From the NCBI GenBank assembly GCA_020343555.1, contig CP070800.1, positions 272,364 to 278,221 on the forward strand: 5,858 nucleotides of DNA. Direction: 5' to 3'. The translations under genes and the position numbers were made by a program. The stretch comes from Dehalococcoidales bacterium (GTDB taxonomy: Bacteria > Chloroflexota > Dehalococcoidia > Dehalococcoidales > UBA2162). A model generated the notes under the pieces. That model did not search any database and was not told where the DNA came from. It was given only the letters and a program-made list of their open reading frames with translations. The first letter of the stretch is position 1; each line of letters begins with the position of its first letter. Below, in pieces: positions 1 to 5,837 of this stretch.

Positions 1-1
1 A

Positions 2-361
2 CAGGTACGAACTCGTATGATGGATGAATTCAAGCGCGTATTTGAAGAGGTGGATGTGATCGTTACACCGACTACCGGAATCGTCGCACCGTTGATACCT
101 GAGAAGACACTTCCGGAAGGTGAATCCAATCTCACTGAGTTGTTTGAAATAATGCGTTTTATGTTCCCTGCCAACCTCACCGGTCTGCCAGCCATATCTA
201 TCCCGGCAGGCTACACGAACAAAGGACTTCCCGTAGGAATGCAGGCAATAGGAACAGCCTGGCAGGAGGATACGCTGCTTCGCCTTGCTTCTGCCGCCGA
301 TACGGTCGTCGAGCGTCAAGCCCCAGCGGTGTACTTCGATCTGCTGCAGGATTTCAGGTAA
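2..361 (+). CDS. Amidase-signature family enzyme, C-terminal part (5' end outside window)
   Basis: The reading frame is open from base 2, so the first in-frame ATG at 17 is internal (residues QVRTR precede it) and the gene starts upstream of the window. About 119 residues are visible. They match the C-terminal third of amidase-signature hydrolases (GatA, fatty-acid amide hydrolase and related amidases). The pattern is DVIVTPTT (visible residues 18-25), then NLTGLPAISIPAGY (58-71), GLPVGMQAIG (75-84) and a final helix with E and LL residues. These enzymes hydrolyse amide bonds using a Ser-cisSer-Lys triad. The triad lies in the missing N-terminal part, so activity and substrate cannot be judged. 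The ending, VERQAPAVYFDLL, looks more like a general amidase than a true GatA subunit, and no gatB or gatC is visible. The gene ends at TAA and faces the radical SAM gene tail to tail. Confidence 0.9.
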   Translation, partial: QVRTRMMDEFKRVFEEVDVIVTPTTGIVAPLIPEKTLPEGESNLTELFEIMRFMFPANLTGLPAISIPAGYTNKGLPVGMQAIGTAWQEDTLLRLASAADTVVERQAPAVYFDLLQDFR

Positions 362-384
362 ATTAATGATCCGAATCTTAGGTG

Positions 385-1788
385 CTATTTCTTCTTTTTA
401 GTCCTGATACTGTCCAGCAGCATGGACAGTCCGTTCAAATTAACCTTGATATCGCCGGGGGAAGTGCAGGAGAGTAGCCGCTGCCAGATATAGGATGGTC
501 GTAGATAGAATTCACGATAAGCATGACTCTCCCACCAGATGATATCTTCACGGTTTAATGAATCGCTTTCAAAAACCGGCGCCGATCCCTCGCTGGAAGC
601 AGCATAAACATAATCTTCCCAGGGGATATCAGGATTGCCACCCCCTTCGAGATAAAGGTCATACAATCGCGTGCCGGGAAACGGAGTAGTGATGGAAAAC
701 TGCGCAAAATCTACCTTCAGCGTTTTTGCAAACTGGATGGTTTCTCTGATAGTATCAGGAGTCTCACCGGGAGAACCGATCATAAAATAGCCAATCGCAT
801 GAATCCCGGCTTCACGGGTATATCGCACCGCTGTTACAGCCTGTTCCAGCGTGGTGCCTTTATCTATCACGTCCAGTATCTTCTGAGATCCGGACTCCAG
901 CCCATATGAGATGGAGTAGCAGCCTGATTGCTTCATCTTTTTCAAGAGTCTTTCATCAACCAGGTTCACTCTCGTCTCACAGGACCAGATGATATCCAGT
1001 TTCCTGCTTATTATTTCTTCAGCAATCTGATACGCCCGGTCCATATCCAGCGTGAAAGAATCATCATAAAAGGCTATCTCTCGGACACCGTATTGCTCCT
1101 GAAGCCAGACTATTTCATCCGCAATCCTGGCTGGGCTCTGCCCTCTGAATCTTTTCCCGAAAACCGGTTTTGAGCAATATCCACAATTATACGGGCATCC
1201 CCGACTCGTAATAAGTACTGCAAATGGTAAAGCACGACCGTGAGGAGGATGTGGTCTATAGGACTTCAGAGGTAATAAATGATATGCCAGGAATGGTAAC
1301 GAATCGAGATCTGATATTTCTTGAGATGGTGGATTGTTTACAACAACACTTGCCTTACGGTACGTTATCCCTGGTACATTTTCCAGTGGTTTCTTGTCCT
1401 CAAGGACAGAAAGCAGACTGATAAATGATTCCTCTCCCTCGCCGCGTACTATTATGTCAACTTCAGGTGCGACAGCCATCGTTTCGGTCGGGAGTAAAGT
1501 GGCATGAGGACCTCCCATTATCACCGGCAGATCGGGCTTTGTTGATTTCACCTCACGGGCTATGTCGATTGCTCTGCTGACCGTCGGAGTCATAGCCGTG
1601 AGACCAAGAATATCCGTATCATCCAGTAAGGGAACTATGTCCGCTGGTTTCAGACCGAGAAAATTAGCGTCTACGATGTTAACACGATAACCTTTTGTTT
1701 CCAGGACAGCGGCTAAAAGAATTAACCCCATCGGAGGTTGAGGATAATCCGAAAACTGTGGAGGATTGACCAAAGTAACTTTTTGCAT
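385..1788 (-). CDS. B12-binding-domain radical SAM protein, function unknown
   Basis: 467 residues, full length for the class of cobalamin-binding-domain radical SAM enzymes (BchE/HpnP-like architecture). Residues 1-130 form a Rossmann-like B12-binding domain: VTLVNPPQ near the start, GLTAMTPT (62-69), GGPHAT (92-97) and RGEGEE (115-120). No DxHxxG histidine motif is seen, as is usual for this class. The radical SAM core follows, with the [4Fe-4S] cluster motif CPYNCGYC (C198, C202, C205), FYDDSFTLD (240-248), GLESG (296-300), GSPGET (338-343) and FPGTRLY (370-376). A C-terminal region with REFYLRPSYI (425-434) ends in a lysine tail. The enzyme should be cytosolic and oxygen-sensitive. The family does methylations, cyclisations and other radical chemistry, and the substrate here is not identifiable. 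The start is chosen from GGAGAG just upstream (1791-1796) and the conserved NPP near the N-terminus. It lies 52 bases after glmM on the same strand with no good promoter between, so co-transcription is likely. Confidence 0.93.
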   Translation of the reverse strand: MQKVTLVNPPQFSDYPQPPMGLILLAAVLETKGYRVNIVDANFLGLKPADIVPLLDDTDILGLTAMTPTVSRAIDIAREVKSTKPDLPVIMGGPHATLLPTETMAVAPEVDIIVRGEGEESFISLLSVLEDKKPLENVPGITYRKASVVVNNPPSQEISDLDSLPFLAYHLLPLKSYRPHPPHGRALPFAVLITSRGCPYNCGYCSKPVFGKRFRGQSPARIADEIVWLQEQYGVREIAFYDDSFTLDMDRAYQIAEEIISRKLDIIWSCETRVNLVDERLLKKMKQSGCYSISYGLESGSQKILDVIDKGTTLEQAVTAVRYTREAGIHAIGYFMIGSPGETPDTIRETIQFAKTLKVDFAQFSITTPFPGTRLYDLYLEGGGNPDIPWEDYVYAASSEGSAPVFESDSLNREDIIWWESHAYREFYLRPSYIWQRLLSCTSPGDIKVNLNGLSMLLDSIRTKKKK

Positions 1789-1840
1789 ATCTCTCCGTAT
1801 GAGTATTACCCGACCAAGATGAAGTTACAGCATTCTATCT

Positions 1841-3124
1841 TTATTTTAAGAACTCATTCAGTATCACTAGACATGTGTCATGGAGGTTACGCAGGATCTC
1901 CCGGTTCTTTCCTTCAACTGTAATTCTTATCTTGGGTTCTGTACCCGAAGGTCGAATCAGTGCCCAGCTGTCATCAAAAATCAGTTTAATACCATCCTTG
2001 GTTTCTGTCGAAATGGGATTTAAAGACATTAATATTTCTTCCAGTCCGGTAGTATCTAATTTATTCACCCTCACACTCGTTCTCTGGATGGGATATTCAG
2101 GGATCTCATCGACAAGGTCTGAAATCCTGGTTCTTCCAGCTAAAGCTGCCATCCTGGCAGCAGCGTATATACCATCTGGGCAAAGCGAGTTCTCCGGACA
2201 CATCCAGCTCCCGGAAGGTTCGCCGCCGAATTCACCGCCATTTTTCAACTCAACTGATACAAAACTATCGCCTATTTTTGTTCGGATTACTTCAACACCC
2301 GTCTCTTCGATTATCATCGATGCATCCATCGTGGTGATTACCTTTTTCGCATCAACTTCGCGCGCGAGAAGCACCAGCAGTTTATCGCCGGGAATGAACC
2401 TGCCTTTGTCATCCACCGCCATCATCCTGTCCGCGTCTCCATCATGGGCAATCCCCAGATCGGCACCAGCTTCACCGGTTATCCGTATCAGTTCCTGGAG
2501 GTTTTCCTCTGTGGGTTCGGAAGGTCGGGTAAAATCTCCCCGTGGAACGCAATTCAGTTCGATTACTTCACAACCCATTTTCCTGAGTAGAACAGGAGTT
2601 ATCACTGAAGCTGCTCCACCTCCACAATCGAGAACAACTCTTACTTTAAACTGACCTGTAATGTTCGAAAGAATCCGGTCGATATGATTATTGACGGCAT
2701 CTTCCGATGTCCTGAGGTTTCCAAAAGAATCCCAGTTTACTGATGATTGTTCGCCTGTTAATATCATCTCTTCGATTTGCGTCTGCTGAGTAAGGTTAAA
2801 AGCTGAGCCGTCGGGATTTATGAACTTCAGGCCATTGTATTCCGGCGGGTTATGAGAGGCGGTAATCATGACACCAGCACGAGATTTTTCAGCGGCTATA
2901 GCGAGAGTTGGCGTAGGAACAAGCCCGACATCCGTGCAGTCAGCTCCAGAAATCAGAGCTCCGGATATGAAAGCGTATTTCAAGGCTTCGGTGGATGTCC
3001 TTGTATCACCTCCAACTACGATATCTCCGTACAATTTACCCGCAACCATCCCTGCCTTGAGCGCTAACTCAACCAGGCTACCGTCAGCAATTCTTCTTAT
3101 ACCGGAGGTACCGAATAGTTTCAT
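1841..3124 (-). CDS. glmM: Phosphohexomutase, probable phosphoglucosamine mutase (archaeal-type GlmM)
   Basis: 427 residues of the alpha-D-phosphohexomutase superfamily, with all four active-site elements. These are the phosphoserine loop TASHNPP (S90), the Mg2+ loop DGDADR (228-233), the sugar-binding loop GGEPSG (300-305) and the phosphate-binding RPSGTEPKIR (391-400). The N-terminus LFGTSGIR also fits. It would convert glucosamine-6-phosphate to glucosamine-1-phosphate on the way to UDP-GlcNAc. GGEPSGSW in place of the GGEQSGH of classical bacterial GlmM, and a length below the usual ~445, put it nearer archaeal GlmM/PMM-type proteins. Phosphomannomutase or phosphoglucomutase activity is therefore possible. 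The divergent glmS next door is the main reason to prefer GlmM. Residue 11 is Arg where the family usually has Gly (GIRG). The ATG is fixed by homology and by an in-frame TAG upstream with no other ATG between. The only SD-like string (GAAGG) touches the ATG directly, and the promoter sits almost on the start codon. Confidence 0.88.
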   Translation of the reverse strand: MKLFGTSGIRRIADGSLVELALKAGMVAGKLYGDIVVGGDTRTSTEALKYAFISGALISGADCTDVGLVPTPTLAIAAEKSRAGVMITASHNPPEYNGLKFINPDGSAFNLTQQTQIEEMILTGEQSSVNWDSFGNLRTSEDAVNNHIDRILSNITGQFKVRVVLDCGGGAASVITPVLLRKMGCEVIELNCVPRGDFTRPSEPTEENLQELIRITGEAGADLGIAHDGDADRMMAVDDKGRFIPGDKLLVLLAREVDAKKVITTMDASMIIEETGVEVIRTKIGDSFVSVELKNGGEFGGEPSGSWMCPENSLCPDGIYAAARMAALAGRTRISDLVDEIPEYPIQRTSVRVNKLDTTGLEEILMSLNPISTETKDGIKLIFDDSWALIRPSGTEPKIRITVEGKNREILRNLHDTCLVILNEFLK

Positions 3125-3133
3125 CCTTCGTTG

Positions 3134-3162
3134 ATTGTAAATGTCGTTCTTCTGCCTGTCAA
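3134..3162 (-). promoter_or_regulatory. Sigma70-type promoter of glmM (near-leaderless)
   Basis: Read on the minus strand: TTGACA (3162-3157), a 17-base spacer, then TACAAT (3139-3134). This is a near-consensus -35/-10 pair. Transcription would start near 3127, about 3 bases before the glmM ATG at 3124, leaving almost no 5' untranslated leader. This is a prediction from hexamers and spacing only. Confidence 0.7.
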
Positions 3163-3187
3163 TCTAATTAAGGAATAAAGACCAATA

Positions 3188-3203
3188 TGAGCAATGTGGC
3201 TCA
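3188..3203. repeat. Short dyad midway between the glmM and glmS promoters
   Basis: TGAGC, six bases, GCTCA: a perfect 5-base inverted repeat. Its centre (3195.5) lies within two bases of the midpoint between the two predicted transcription starts (about 3127 and 3261). It is placed like a shared regulator site for both promoters. Five-base arms are short enough to occur by chance. Confidence 0.3.
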
Positions 3204-3224
3204 GTAAAAATAACCGAGCGTGCT

Positions 3225-3254
3225 TTGACTTGCAAAGAAGCTCTATGCTATATT
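3225..3254 (+). promoter_or_regulatory. Sigma70-type promoter of glmS with extended -10
   Basis: TTGACT (3225-3230), an 18-base spacer, then TATATT (3249-3254) preceded by TGC, which forms an extended -10 (TGn). The predicted start is near 3261, giving a leader of about 44 bases. That leader carries AAGGGA (3292-3297) as SD site, 7 bases before the ATG. It is too short to hold a glmS ribozyme. Confidence 0.7.
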
Positions 3255-3304
3255 TTCGATAAGAGTACACTTTAATTCCCCAGTGAATAGTAAGGGATAA
3301 ATTT

Positions 3305-5131
3305 ATGTGTGGAATCATCGGCTATATCGGTAAAGACCTCAACGTTAAATCCATTGACCTTGGGATAGAAGCTCTTAAGCGGCTGGAATACCGGGGTTAC
3401 GATTCTTCAGGTTTTGCTTTCTGGAATGCAAAAGAGAAGAAGATATTCAGCCAGAAAGCGGTCGGGAAAATCGCCAGCCTGGAAGAAAAGTTGGATTTCA
3501 GTAACACTGACAATGCAAATCCAATCATTCTCCACACACGCTGGGCTACACATGGGGGAGTTACAGAGGAGAACGCCCATCCTCACTGTGATTGTCACCA
3601 GAATATCTGGGTTATCCACAACGGTATAATCGAAAACTACCGGCAGCTAAAACGCCAGCTTGAGAATGAAGGTCACCGGTTTTCATCTGAGACGGACACT
3701 GAGGTTTTGACTCATCTCATCGAAAAGTATTTCGCTGGCAACCTTGAAGACGCCGTAAGGGAAGCGTTAAGCCACATAGAAGGCACCTATGGTCTGGCAG
3801 TAATAGCCAGAGACGATCCCGACAAAATAGTCGCCGCCCGTCTATCCAGTCCTTTGTTGATAGGGATCGGCAAAGACGAATATCTCCTAGCCTCGGATCC
3901 GTCCGCGGTTATCGCCCGAACAAAAAAGGTTATTTACCTTGACGACGGAGAAGTTGCTGTGATCGGTCGCGATAAGTTCTCGATTATCAGGGAGAAAAAA
4001 CCCCAGGAAATCGATTGGTCGCAGAGTGATTTCGATAAAGGTGACTACCCTCACTATATGATCAAGGAAATAATGGAACAGCCAGAAACTCTGGAGAACG
4101 CAATCAAAGGTCGGCTGGTACCTGAAGAAGGAAACGCCAGGCTTGGAGGGCTTGACCTGGTAGAGAAAAAACTGAGAGCTGTGAATAAAGCCTATATTGT
4201 TGCCTGTGGGACGGCGCGTCACGCTGGAATCGTCGGCGAGTATATGTTCGAAGAATACGCAGAGATTCTGACCAAGAACGACGCCGCTTCTGAATTCAGG
4301 TATAGAGATATGTTGTTGGACAAGCATTCCGTGGTTATTGCCATATCACAATCGGGTGAAACAGCCGATACTCTTGCCTCGATAAGAGAGGCAAAATCAC
4401 GCGGAGTGTTATGTCTTGGTATAACGAATGTAGTCGGATCAAGCCAGGCACGAGAGACAGACGCCGGTGTCTATACGCGTACCGGTCCGGAAGTAGCCGT
4501 AGCATCCACCAAGGCTTTTACGTCACAGTTGATGATCCTGGGACTTATGACCCTGGTGTTAGGCAGGCAGCGGAATATGTCTCGGGTAACCGGGGAAAAA
4601 CTAGCTGAGGGATTACAGAGAATACCGGAACTCGCCGCCAGTATTCTGAAATCACACGATCAAGTTCAGGAACTGGCTCATAAGTACAAGGATTATAATA
4701 ATCTACTTTATCTCGGTAGGAAATACAGTTACCCGGCGGCCAGGGAAGGCGCTCTTAAGATAAAGGAAATCGCCTATGTCCATGCCGAAGGCGGTCACGG
4801 GGGAGAAACGAAACACGGTCCGCTGGCACTAATGTCCGAAGGATTCCCCTGCATATGCATAGTACCGAATGATAGCGTCTACAGCAAGATGGTATCCAAC
4901 ATTCAGGAGATTAAAGCAAGAAAATCCCCCATCATTGCCGTTGCCACGGAGGGCAACACCGAGATAAAATCACTCGCTGACGACGTGATATACATACCGG
5001 ATACACTCGAACCACTAACGCCGATATTGAGTATTATTCCGCTTCAGATCTTCGCCTATCATGTTGCAGCTATGCGAGGCTGCGACATAGATAAACCAAG
5101 GAATCTGGCAAAATCGGTCACTGTGGAATGA
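3305..5131 (+). CDS. glmS: Glutamine-fructose-6-phosphate aminotransferase (isomerizing)
   Basis: 608 residues, within one residue of E. coli GlmS. It makes glucosamine-6-phosphate and glutamate from fructose-6-phosphate and glutamine, the first committed step to UDP-GlcNAc, in the cytosol. Residues 1 to about 230 are the class II glutaminase domain: MCGIIGYIG (catalytic Cys2), EYRGYDSSG (28-36), HTRWATHG (77-84), NAHPH (90-94), HNGIIENY (105-112) and SETDTEV (128-134). Two SIS sugar-phosphate domains follow. They carry ACGTAR (300-305), ISQSGET (347-353), VASTKAFTSQL (399-409), EGALKIKEI (481-489), KHGPLAL (503-509) and the C-terminal DKPRNLAKSVTVE with Lys603. Equivalents of E. coli Lys485, Glu488, His504 and Lys603 are present. 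Two oddities are Ala304 where the usual motif is CGTS, and GGHGG at 496-500 where AYAAG or GYPAG is usual. The start is set by Cys2 and the SD site. It is transcribed divergently from glmM. Confidence 0.97.
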   Translation: MCGIIGYIGKDLNVKSIDLGIEALKRLEYRGYDSSGFAFWNAKEKKIFSQKAVGKIASLEEKLDFSNTDNANPIILHTRWATHGGVTEENAHPHCDCHQNIWVIHNGIIENYRQLKRQLENEGHRFSSETDTEVLTHLIEKYFAGNLEDAVREALSHIEGTYGLAVIARDDPDKIVAARLSSPLLIGIGKDEYLLASDPSAVIARTKKVIYLDDGEVAVIGRDKFSIIREKKPQEIDWSQSDFDKGDYPHYMIKEIMEQPETLENAIKGRLVPEEGNARLGGLDLVEKKLRAVNKAYIVACGTARHAGIVGEYMFEEYAEILTKNDAASEFRYRDMLLDKHSVVIAISQSGETADTLASIREAKSRGVLCLGITNVVGSSQARETDAGVYTRTGPEVAVASTKAFTSQLMILGLMTLVLGRQRNMSRVTGEKLAEGLQRIPELAASILKSHDQVQELAHKYKDYNNLLYLGRKYSYPAAREGALKIKEIAYVHAEGGHGGETKHGPLALMSEGFPCICIVPNDSVYSKMVSNIQEIKARKSPIIAVATEGNTEIKSLADDVIYIPDTLEPLTPILSIIPLQIFAYHVAAMRGCDIDKPRNLAKSVTVE

Positions 5132-5148
5132 TCCCTGCGTCATACTCT

Positions 5149-5185
5149 AAATCTGCGGATTTCAATCTGCCCTGGTGATGGCAGA
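5149..5185 (+). other. Two small hairpins after glmS
   Basis: AAATC-TGCG-GATTT (5149-5162, 5-bp stem) is followed by TCTGCC, eight bases, GGCAGA (5166-5185, 6-bp stem). Neither is followed by a T-run, so they are unlikely to terminate alone. They may protect the glmS mRNA end or be chance structures. Confidence 0.25.
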
Positions 5186-5203
5186 ATTCTATAATGAATA
5201 CAC

Positions 5204-5257
5204 TCGCCGGAGTCATACGTGGATCATCCCCGTGATAACTCCGGCGAATTTCTTTTT
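5204..5257 (+). terminator. Intrinsic terminator of glmS, long hairpin with T-tract
   Basis: TCGCCGGAGT (5204-5213) pairs perfectly over 10 bases with ACTCCGGCGA (5238-5247). The interior folds again as ACGTGGA/TCCCCGT with one mismatch and a TCA loop, giving a long two-part stem. AATTTCTTTTTC follows on the plus strand (T-rich 5249-5257). The T-tract is on one side only, so it terminates glmS and not the facing ABM gene. Confidence 0.8.
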
Positions 5258-5270
5258 CAAATATTATTAT

Positions 5271-5609
5271 TTATGCAGAAAGAGACGTGAAGTGCTCATC
5301 CATCTCGAATCCACCTAAGCCATTACCGGCAGCAGCATAGACATGGACGACAGGATCATCTTCGATACATGTCGAAACCATCTGCAGCAGTTCCTGCCGT
5401 TCCTGGCAATCTTGCCATCCCTGCCATCCCTCGATTCGCGTCCAGGTGCCAACAACAAGGTAATGTGTAGGATCGTTAACATCGACAAGTGTCTCCCCGG
5501 ACACGTAGGTCGACTGGCGCATACAGCTTGTTCTCAGATCTTTCAGCAGCCCTTCCAACCATTTTTCTTCACCCGGCTTGCAGCGTCGCTCTATAACTAC
5601 CTTAACCAT
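5271..5609 (-). CDS. ABM (antibiotic biosynthesis monooxygenase) domain protein
   Basis: 112 residues. Residues 1 to about 92 fit the ABM ferredoxin-like fold: a first beta strand VKVVIERRCKPG, an amphipathic helix EKWLEGLLKDLR, then STYVSGETLVDVNDPTHYLVVGTW (33-56), a W-x-x-W helix start GWQGW, ERQELL (70-75) and a last strand VVHVYAA. Such proteins are small cytosolic dimers. Some are cofactor-free monooxygenases or heme-degrading enzymes, but most are uncharacterised, and no substrate can be assigned. About 20 residues after the last strand (NGLGGFEMDEHFTSLSA) are beyond the usual end of the domain. The start is firm: GGGAGGTGA (5613-5621) lies 3 bases upstream. It is a single gene with its own promoter, converging on glmS. 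A tandem 9-base repeat (5414-5431) encodes the GWQGWQ stretch. Confidence 0.85.
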   Translation of the reverse strand: MVKVVIERRCKPGEEKWLEGLLKDLRTSCMRQSTYVSGETLVDVNDPTHYLVVGTWTRIEGWQGWQDCQERQELLQMVSTCIEDDPVVHVYAAAGNGLGGFEMDEHFTSLSA

Positions 5610-5612
5610 CGT

Positions 5613-5621
5613 TCACCTCCC
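5613..5621 (-). promoter_or_regulatory. Strong Shine-Dalgarno site of the ABM gene
   Basis: On the minus strand GGGAGGTGA ends three bases before the ATG at 5609. It is almost fully complementary to the 16S rRNA tail and fixes the start codon. Confidence 0.85.
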
Positions 5622-5632
5622 GCGTTCGTTAT

Positions 5633-5699
5633 TTTCCACTTGACAGCTTTATTAACCATCTATCGTAGCTAGCGGTGGAAAGTCATTACATGAGCCACC
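5633..5699 (-). promoter_or_regulatory. Leader of the ABM gene with two competing stem options
   Basis: The predicted leader runs from about 5704 to 5610. In the transcript, the segment TTTCCACC (5681-5674) can pair with an upstream GGTGG (5699-5695) or with a downstream GTGGAAA (5639-5633). The two pairings exclude each other. Neither covers the ribosome site at 5613-5621 and no U-run follows, so a regulatory role is speculative. I recognise no known riboswitch. Confidence 0.25.
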
Positions 5700-5710
5700 C
5701 GAGTGACCTA

Positions 5711-5739
5711 TTTATATACCTGATTCTCAAACTTGTCAA
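5711..5739 (-). promoter_or_regulatory. Sigma70-type promoter of the ABM gene
   Basis: Read on the minus strand: TTGACA (5739-5734), a 17-base spacer, TATAAA (5716-5711). This is near consensus with optimal spacing. The predicted start is near 5704, giving a leader of about 95 bases. Confidence 0.75.
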
Positions 5740-5749
5740 GTTATCCTTG

Positions 5750-5770
5750 AACATCGTAACAATCGATGTT
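5750..5770. repeat. Operator-like palindrome between divergent promoters
   Basis: AACATCG, seven bases, CGATGTT: a perfect 7-base inverted repeat over 21 bases, extendable by a G-T pair. It lies just upstream of the -35 of the ABM promoter and about 30 bases upstream of the plus-strand promoter region. This position suits a regulator acting on one or both. Confidence 0.45.
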
Positions 5771-5793
5771 TCCATGCGTAAATCGAGAGTAAA

Positions 5794-5814
5794 TATCATT
5801 GTAATCCTATGATA
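5794..5814. repeat. Operator-like palindrome inside the right-edge promoter
   Basis: TATCAT, nine bases, ATGATA: a perfect 6-base inverted repeat spanning the -35/spacer region of the plus-strand promoter. A protein bound here would block RNA polymerase. It is AT-rich, so chance is a real alternative. Confidence 0.35.
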
Positions 5815-5825
5815 ATTGGTATAAT
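5799..5825 (+). promoter_or_regulatory. Extended -10 promoter of the right-edge gene
   Basis: A perfect TATAAT (5820-5825) is preceded by TGG, forming an extended -10. The best -35 (TTGTAA, 5799-5804) is weak and only 15 bases away, as extended -10 promoters tolerate. The predicted start near 5832 lies about 6 bases before the ATG at 5838. Confidence 0.6.
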
Positions 5826-5837
5826 ATGGTTTGTGGT

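Noticed and set aside
1875..2654. 259-codon open frame on the plus strand
   Set aside because: It lies wholly opposite glmM, whose four active-site motifs are intact. Its product is rich in Ser, Ile and Arg without recognisable motifs, and it is a shadow frame.
3255..3304. Possible glmS ribozyme
   Set aside because: Only about 44 bases separate the predicted transcription start from the ATG, far too short for the ribozyme core, and no matching structure is seen.
3121..3318. 65-codon minus-strand frame across the glmM/glmS gap
   Set aside because: It overlaps both promoters and the start of glmS, has no SD site and resembles no known protein.
3887..4327. 146-codon minus-strand frame inside glmS
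   Set aside because: It is antisense to strongly conserved GlmS coding sequence and has no family resemblance.
5414..5431. Tandem 9-base repeat (GCCATCCCT twice)
   Set aside because: It is two copies only, lies inside the ABM coding frame and encodes the family's tryptophan-rich helix start. It is not a repeat array.
5597..5659. Short upstream ORF (20 codons) overlapping the ABM start on the minus strand
   Set aside because: It has no SD site, is in a different frame from the ABM gene and shows no recognisable peptide. Chance is the simpler explanation.
5343..5672. 109-codon plus-strand frame
   Set aside because: It is opposite the ABM gene, which has a strong promoter, SD site and family motifs. 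This frame has none of these.
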